This document shows, one piece after another, positions 44,801 to 53,800 of a stretch of DNA of 64,000 nucleotides. How positions within the stretch are numbered: the stretch's first letter is position 1; each line of letters starts with the position of its first letter. Made by a program: the position numbers and the translations under genes. The stretch lies in contig CM063264.1 in the NCBI GenBank assembly GCA_032158295.1, forward strand, positions 12,587,920 through 12,651,919. Reading direction: 5' to 3'. The notes below the pieces were generated by a model. That model ran no database searches, was not told the DNA's origin, and was given only the letters and a program-made list of their open reading frames with translations. Source of the stretch: Pycnopodia helianthoides (lineage: Eukaryota > Echinodermata > Asteroidea > Forcipulatida > Asteriidae).

Positions 44801-47800
44801 TGTTCGGCTGTGTTCATTGAATTGATGAGAATCATTGTATCCAAATGGTAAGTATCCTCCGGCCATTCATGTTCTCAAGAATAACGAATGTTATTTATTG
44901 TATTTCTAATACTATAGTAATATCAAATTAAAAAACTCGGTCATCATAGTTGACACCTTGTGAAGCATGTGAAGGGATTGTTGGTCATTGGTGGATATAA
45001 TAAATATTAGGTTATTTACTACTGAATTTGGGTTATCTCGTACCCAAGTCAACTCGTACCCAAGTTGACTTGGGTACGAGTTAACCTGGGTACAAGTTCA
45101 CTTAGGCATGAGTTAACATGGGTACGAGTTGACTTGGGTACGAATTGACCTGGGTACGAGTTAACTTGGGTACAAGTTGACTTGGGTACAATGTTGAGGG
45201 TACGAGTTGAGTTGACTTTCGAAAAAAGGAGTACAGCGCCCCAGAATTACTGGGTCTAATTTTCACGTATATGTCTTCACATTATAGTCCATTTGGCTTC
45301 CTTGCCATTCCCTTTGGTCCCAAGTTTATGCAAGAAAAAGCTAACTTTACACTAACGCAGCAAAAAAATCAATTGGTTCTCTTTAGTCTTTGCGATTTTG
45401 GAGTGCAAGAAATTTACAGATGCAATTATTATAACTTTTAGTAATTTTTGTTTTACTTTTGTTTCTATCTGTGTACAGGGGTCACTCATCTGGAGAAAGT
45501 ACAGTATTCCGAAAATGCTATGGTCAATTAGGAGAAATTCGTTCTACGTTCTAGCTGTCAACACAAATTATTGCTATAACTGCAACAGCTACAAAAACTG
45601 TTAGGCAGATAGTTGTGGAGAGCCTATCCATGCACAATTACGGATTGATTGAGGAAGTCCCGAAAGGAATAATATTAAGTATGTGGTGGAGAAAGTACCT
45701 TCAAAAAGATGGGATGAAATTTTGGAGTGGCTTTTCAAAGAAGTCAAGGACAAACAAAGGTCAACTGAAAGGGTCATCATTTGTTGCCAGTCACGGAAGC
45801 AGGTCGGCCAACTGTATGCACTGCTTTGCTCAATGCTGCCACATGAACTTCACAAGTACTTTAATATGTATCACACAAATACCGAGGACGGAGTACAGAG
45901 AGACGTAATTGCGGGTTCTGTTCAGGCCACTAACTAATTTTTGAATTTAATTAAATTTTCATCACTTTTCACTTGACATTCCAAAAAGGAGTGTTCTTGA
46001 AATTCTTTCTGAAATAACACAAGTCCAAGTAAAATTCAAGGTACAGTAAATGAATGATTACCTGTTGAGTTTTGTAAAGTAGGTGATGTAAACACTACAG
46101 ATTTATTGTGTTTATGTCATCAAAAATGCATTATTGAGGGAGGTCAGATAACAATCTTTTTACATGTAAACATTGTCATTATCCATAATGAATATTAAAA
46201 CATTAATTGTATCAACATTGTCATTATCCATAATGAATATTAAAACATTAATTGTATCAAGTTCAATATCATTTATACAATAAGTTGAGATACTTTTTCC
46301 CACAAAAAATGTTATTAATGTTTACTTGGTTAATGGCAGTGGAAAGCTGTTGATATTATACATTTTCAGAAATGACACCCCTGAAAGTAGTGTAGTTTTA
46401 AAGAAATAAGGTAATTTTTCACTAAACGATTTAAATCTGAGAAAGTCTTCAGGCATGAAGCCTTTTTCAGGCATCATGGTGTTTTGGTAATTTTATTTGT
46501 ATGTTGCAATACACCTAATGAATACTGGTCATTGAGATCTAAGGAAATCATGTCCTGTTTTATTGAAACATTTTGTTTTTATGATATTAATTTCAAAATG
46601 TTTCCATTACAATTTTACATCAAACTTTTGATGAGTTCAGTGCATTTTGAGTTGATGCTGACTGATATGAACCATTAGGCATACTACTCGATAGTTTAAT
46701 CATTTATCGTCTGATCGTCTCCTCTTCAAGATCTACCATACTTGTAGCCATATAGTTTAAAACCTAAGTTTTTGTTAAGGTGTTTTTTATGATGTTAACA
46801 ACAAAGTATGTAGCCTGTAACTATTGGTTCATGCACTATCTAAAACAGTTAAGAGTACAATGTACAGTACTTGAAAATCAACGGCTTTCTTCACTAGGCC
46901 CTATGCTGTATTAAATATGGATGCTTTTCAACACTGACCTAGCCATGGACTTCTTTGGGTGAATTTTGACTGCCCTTTGCCATGGAACCAAAAGAACGCT
47001 GCTCAGCATAATTTTTTGGAACCTAATTTTTGTGTAAGTACTGTACAGTATGTTTGATAGCTTGAACATTGAAAAGAAAATGATGAATAAACAAGTGTAA
47101 ATAATTATTTTACACATTTTGTACATACTTGTTGATCCTTCAGAATGTGTTGTTATTAATTTACTTGTGATCAAAAAACAAAATACATGTGCAGTATGTA
47201 TGTACTCTGTACATGTAACTCTAAAACCAGGGGTGGGGGTGTGGAACTGCCGGGCAAAGCTTTGACTGTGTGGCATTGGGAGCAAAACGTGCGTTTTAAA
47301 GGTAGATGAAACAATGTTGCAAAATTCTATGAAAACACAAGTTACGTGTACTTGTTTGGATGAGAAAACAATTACAAGAATACAAAATAATGTCAGTATT
47401 TACAGGAAAGGGTCACATTTTGTTTGGTTTGCAGTTCTATAATCTGGGGCTTACATTTTATCAAGGTGCTATTGCCAAGGAGTTTATTTATGCACTCTTA
47501 AACAAATGAATGCATAGCCAAGTACTATTGTATATCAAAATAACTGGATCATTCAAGTACCCTTGACATGTGCAATGACCTTCAAATTTATAAAGTGACT
47601 CAACAAAGGTTGACACTTGGAAGGTTGCAATGGCCACACATATCCTGGACAGATTCAATCATAATAGCAAAAACCCTACAAAGTTGCCTTTTAATTTACA
47701 GGCCTACTTTGTGTTAACATGTAGGCCTACACAAAGAATATACAAAAATTATTTAGATTTTTCACTCAGGCATTATATTTGGTCCTAGGAAAAAGAAGGG

Positions 47801-50800
47801 CATTTTATTGGGTAAGGGCTAACCTAGATGTACACATGCTGTTGACTTTATACATTTTCAGGCTATTTAATCAACACTTTTCTGATTTTTCAAGGGCAAA
47901 ACAAATCTTTTGAATTCAGACTAAAGAAGAAAGAATGATGTGTTGCTAATTGTTCCTTTTAATCACATTTATTTTGCAAAAGTTTAAAAAATAACAAAAT
48001 CATAACACTTGTGTTACATTTTTTATTTAGTGTGTTATTTTTTAGCCTTTTGCTCTTTGTGTCCTTTCTGTATTGTAACAGCTGGCTCTCCCAAGCCAAA
48101 TGTCCATTCCATGAAGAAATGTATCAATGCAATTTCGCTAGCATCAGAGTTGTGTGTACTGTGATGGCGTGCTAAATCCTTCAGGGTAGATTTAATCCAC
48201 TTATCCACTTTAGTCTGTACACTAAGTGTTGAAAACACAGAACAAGGGAAATCAGCAAAGAAATATTTTCTGCAAGTGATTAATTATAGGTTACAAATCA
48301 AACACGATCGATCACGGCTACGTCGCTACGAGTGCTCAGCTGAGCTTCATACACGTAACACACCGCGCTGGCCGCGGCCACCGGGGCTAGACTGAGAGCC
48401 TGGTGACATTTCATTAACAATTTAAGCACAAAAGGTTTGATAGTACCAAGTCATTGTCTGTTGTGGGGTGGTGCTGAAATTGCAATTCTTAAGTTCCCCT
48501 GGGTCTGATTCGGGTCACGTGACCTTGTTGAAAGGTCAACAATTTTAAGTTTAATCAACATGTCACGCACAAGTACCCTTTTTGGATTAAAGTGTTAAGA
48601 TTGACCCCCTGATAATCAAAATATAACTTAAGAACACATAATGGTCGGACAAAGGTAATTAAGAATGACATTAATTACCATGTAATTAGCACTTTAATTA
48701 ACATTTTGAGCACAAACGTAATGTTTGTGATAATTAAGTCTTATAAGTGATCTGAAACAATATTTGTAACTTAAGAATGAGAAAAGGTTGGATAAAGTGA
48801 CTTAAGAACGATAATTAAGAATGACATTAATGAGCAAGTAAATAGCACTTTAATCAACATTTTGAGCACAAACGTAATTTTTGTGACATTAGTCTTATAA
48901 GTGACCTGAAACAGTATTTGTAACTTAAGAATAACAAAAAGTTGGATAAAATAACTTAAGAACGATTATTAAGAATGACATTAATGAGCAAGTATTAAGC
49001 ACTTTGATTAATTTTTTGAGCACAAACGTATTTTTGGTGACATACTTTTACAAGTGACCTGTCACAGTAGCCTATGTGTAACTTAAGAATGAACAATAAT
49101 GTCAGATAAACTTCGGCATATTGCCCAAACAGTTGAGGTAACTTGACTGTCAGCTACTGCCACCCTGCAGATGAGTAGTGTTATTTTGATCTCACCGGGT
49201 TTTATACAAATTGTACAACTTTGGTACAATTAAGTTATACAAATTGTACACAATTGTACAAAGCTGTACAAAGTAGCCCTTTGAATAGCACAGAACCACA
49301 GTCATCTTAAGTCATACAAAAGCTAGTCCATCGTCCTGTATGCTACACACATTGGCTGTTGTTAGTTGCTTGTGCTGACGTTCTTAAACATTTACTCATC
49401 ATGTTGAACCCAGATGACGGTGAGTACCCAACGAAAAACGGAAAGTTGTAAATGATATCCATTTTTTGTTGTGACAGGAAAACAAATTTAAAACAGTAAT
49501 CACGGGTAACAAAACTAGCCGAGCTTTCGGTGGTGATCTACATCCCTCTTGGTTAAAATGACATTGTGTAGGTGGAACAATCATGGTAAACTCCTTTTTC
49601 AACACGTCTGTTTGGAGCGTGCGCAGTTATAACATCACACGATATTCCAAAGACAAGTGGTTTTGATTTTGTTTTCCTTTTAGCCTACCACCTTACATTA
49701 CAGTGCATTAAGCAGCTTTTTGAAAATTAAATTTAGATCCCTTTCTAAGTAGGCCTATTTAATGAAAAAGTTTACTGAAACTTACGAACCAAGTATAAAA
49801 TAAACAATTTTTTTTCCAACCATTATTTTAGTTGAAAGGGGACAACGAGAAAAAGAGGATGGTGGAGATAACACGGCTTCAGTTGTTGTGCCGACTGTTG
49901 TTGGTGAGGATTAAACCCAAACGTAATTTAAGTGATTACATGTAGCACATTACATGGAACTTGAAGGGGAAACCCTCGAACATGTGCGATGTCAAAATAT
50001 ATGTGTATCAGGTGTGCAACATGGATGAATTAAATTATCGTTGACAACATGCATTCTTGCAGTTTGATTTTAAGAAAAATATATTATAAATTTAATCACT
50101 TCAAAATTAGATACACGGATTTATTTCCTAGATCCTAATTAATTATCTCATGTTGATGTGTCATAGGCCCGTTTTCTACATTTAGATCATAAGACAATTA
50201 TCTCAGGCTAATGTATCATAGGCTGATTTTAAACAAATAAAATAAAAGAGCCGCATTTTGCTAGTTAGTGAGATGACATTCCTTTGTATAAAGCTTGTAG
50301 CGAATACGGCCATTTTACTTGCAGGTGTTGAGCCGGAGCGAATTGACATTCCCACCAGTTGCATAGTACACTTGGAAACCTCGCCGCTCGGTGCTTTGTT
50401 GCCGATGAAACCAAACATCTGGGATTCCATTTTGAAGGCAGCTTCCTCGCGCCGGAGCAAGAAGAGATTTGAGACGTCAAAGTATTTTGGTGCTATTACA
50501 AGTCTTCCTGATGTTCCCAAACCACACCAAGGCTACCATGTACACTGCTACAAAAATTTCACAGCAGTACCCATCACTGACTCTCCTTTGAGCACCAACA
50601 GCAGTGCTAAAAACGTTAAAGTGCTTAGATCTAGTTGTAGTGTACATGTAGGTGAAAGTACTAGTCAGAATACCTTAGGAATTTTTCCCGAGGATTGCCT
50701 GTTTTGCAATAAGAAAAGGTTGTCAAAAGGAAAATTTAGAGTTGAAATGCTCGGATCTTGTGAAACACTAGAGGCAGGTAAATCCATCCGTAGGGCCGCA

Positions 50801-53800
50801 GAAATCCTTCATGATGATCAAATGCTCACCAAGATAGCTGGTGTTGACTTTGTCGCAAAAGAAGTCAAGTATCACCATTCATGCAAAAGTAAATACCTAA
50901 AGTCTGCTGAGAGGGCCAAGATGGCTCCTCGTGAAGTGAATCTTGAGAAAACCTGCGTAGATGAAATCAGTCGTTCTGAGTTGTTAGCATCGATTTTTGA
51001 CAGATATGTCGACATGTGTGGAGATACCGATGAAATTCCTGTTGCTACCAATCAAAGTCTTTCCCGCATCCTTCTGAGGAGATTTGATGGCAGATTAAAA
51101 CTCCAGTCTCCGAAGGGTAAGAAACTAGGGGTTGTCGTTTACAACACACAACTTGCTGATGAGGCCGTGCGAGTCGCATTTAACTACAGGTCAAGTGCTG
51201 AAGGCAGCATTACTCAAGCGGCCCTCCTCCTTAGGACAAAAATTAAGGCGGTTACTAAAAAGGAGTTTTCTGACCCTTTGACGTGTAAATCTCTCAAGGA
51301 AGGTGAGGCTTCACCACCTGATCTTGTAAGGACATTCTTCCGGATTCTGTATGGAGGTCCAAACAAAGATAAACACAGTAGTAGTGTTCAGCGCCGGGCT
51401 GAGTCTGCAAGCCAAGATGCCCTGTTTATAGTCAGAAACGGGTCGATCCGACCTCAGAAGCATGTAGTTCTTGGTATGTCAGTCAAACCAATGACAGGAA
51501 GCAGAAAGTTGGTTACCATTTTAAATCGATTTGGGCACTGCATCAACTACAGCTGTGTTGAAGAATTAGAAACAAAGATTGCTCATTCTCAGCAGGACAC
51601 CCATGTGGCTTGTCCAGATGGTACACAGCCAAATCTTCCCATTAGGCTCGCTTTTGACAATTACGACGAATTGTCCTACACTCTCTCTGGCGCCGATACC
51701 CTGCACGACACCATGGGTATTTTGTACCAAATAGAAGGTCCACCACAGCCAGATGTTCCTGCATCGTCAACAGGCAGCAAAGAACCTAAGAGAAAGAAGA
51801 GAAAGCTGGATATTCCAGATCTCACAATTCCCCCGTACAACAGGAAACCCAAAATGACGTCTTTTACATATAAGAAGACCGATGTCTTCCTCCGTCCTGA
51901 TTACATCGACAAGGCCCGCAGCAAAGATTTGATCTGGATAATGTGTCAAGCACTGGAACTGGAGAACATACCGATGTGGGCAGGCTTTAACGCAAGGTAC
52001 TACACAGATCATCTACCCAAGCAGGTGGTGTATTACATGCCAAACTTGAAGCAACCGCCGACGAGTTTGGACGTTGTAGTGGAAACACTGCGCATTACAT
52101 GGCATTACATGGTAATTAATGTCATTCTTAATTACCTTTGTCCGACCATTATGTGTTCTTAAGTTATATTTTGATTATCAGGGGGTCAATCTTAACACTT
52201 TAATCCAAAAAGGGTACTTGTGCGTGACATGTTGATTAAACTTAAAATTGTTGACCTTTCAACAAGGTCACGTGACCCGAATCAGACCCAGGGGAACTTA
52301 AGAATTGCAATTTTAGCACCACCCCACAACAGACAATGACTTGGTACTATCAAACCTTTTGTGCTTAAATTGTTAATGAAATGTCACCAGGCTCTCAGTA
52401 ATAGAGCTGTGCTCCACACAATCGTGTACCTTTTAGCCAGGCACTTCGCACCATTCAATCTATATCCGACCAGTCTATTCTGCGTGTGTACTCTCAGAGT
52501 TGCTTCTCGTGCACCGTACGCGTAATACATTCATTGCTAGTTACGTCATCACCAAACTGACGCATGCGCAGGGGTTTGCTACCGGATTCGGTAGCGATGA
52601 ATGAGAGTTTCCCAAGACCTTCTCTTGGAGCGGTTCGTATTGTGAGAGCAGTTCGTGAATGGTAGCGCCCTCTCGTGGGGAAAACTGTGATAAATCAACA
52701 AGAGAAGGTCTTAACCAAGACTATGTCCAACACGGAGATTTTTTGTAGTGTGAAAAGGCCTTATGATTGCAATCCATCTATTTTTGTTGCTACGCATTTT
52801 CCATTGTCTTGTTCGTAGTGTAACGTCACAGTGCTGTTATATTCCTATGCGCTTAGGGTCATTTCGTGAAAGTCAGCATTTTTGCTCAGCATGACACTGA
52901 TCAAATTTTAAAGTTTTTTTTACATTATGAAGAAAATTTATTTGTAACTAAACAACAATATTGTTAATTTCGTTATTTTATGTATTTATTTGTTTACGGA
53001 CCTCGCAGAAGAGGCGAAGCTTTCGTTTCATTTAAGCCTACTGCTCCCCGTGGTCAGTTCAGCATTACAAACACGTACCCATGGGAAATATCTATGAATT
53101 ACAACCATCATAATTACCACAACAGTTGTCGGTTCTTATTGTAACGGTGATGCTGCCCACTGAGTATTCCGTCTCCAAATCAACCCTCCACCAAGGATGC
53201 GGATCACGATCCCATGCGTTAACATCTCCTGTGTTTTAAAAACACAAAACAATATCGGTACAGATTAGTACAAATCATGCAAAAGCTTGACTTACAATCG
53301 GGCCCTTTGAAACCAGGGCTAAATCTCCGTCTATTATTTAGATAACAGAGCCAATGCCTAACCCCAAGCACCGGTTTCGAAAAGGGCTTATGTAGACGAC
53401 CAATGTTCATTTATTGTCCACATGCAGTGTCAAACGGAACCAATGAAGAAAAAAAAAGAATAAGAACAAAATCCGAACAACAAGCAAACAGACGGACAGA
53501 CAAACACCCCAACACTCCGACAAACAAACACTCCAACAAAAGCAAATAAAAACCTTAACAAAACCTGAGTAGTACTTGTTGTAGAAGAAAACTACATATA
53601 ATGTACATACTTTGACGAGAGCATAGTAGTCCCCCCCCCCACACACACACGTGTGTAATGACCTCCAATCGTGGACCCTCCTTTGTTCAACTCTTTGTCC
53701 TGACAAACGTTGACCCCATTGTTTTCCTTTGTGGTAACAAACGTGGACCTATTGTCCCTTTTGTTGTAAGTCCTCGGTTTGAACGTCACTACAAACTCAC

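Larger units (their letters stand above)
48391..52399 (+). mobile_element. 4.0-kb DNA transposon with 296-bp TIRs
   Basis: The left TIR 48391-48686 and right TIR 52104-52399 are long inverted copies beginning ACTGAGAGCCTGGTGAC. Both contain the palindrome GGTCACGTGACC. The interior carries subterminal tandem repeats and a three-exon gene for a zinc-binding protein. No clear target duplication is visible at the ends. It sits inside the 44184-52738 region. The superfamily is not one I can name. Confidence 0.8.
44184..52738. mobile_element. Region bounded by 140-bp inverted repeats, RecQ-bearing
   Basis: The arms 44184-44323 and 52597-52738 are inverted copies (TTATCACAGTTTTCCCCACG in the left arm). 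The right arm is followed by TAGTGTGAAAAGG, like the MITE next to the left arm. Between them lie a broken RecQ-like helicase, a minisatellite, a possible exon at 48035-48214 and a nested 4-kb transposon. It may be one large transposon that captured a helicase, or two related MITEs in opposite orientation. The sequence alone does not decide. Confidence 0.5.

Noticed and set aside
49401..52162. Calling the three-exon gene a host zinc-finger gene
   Set aside because: It is enclosed by long TIRs, its C-terminus is encoded by the TIR, and a partial copy lies nearby, so a transposon origin is more economical.
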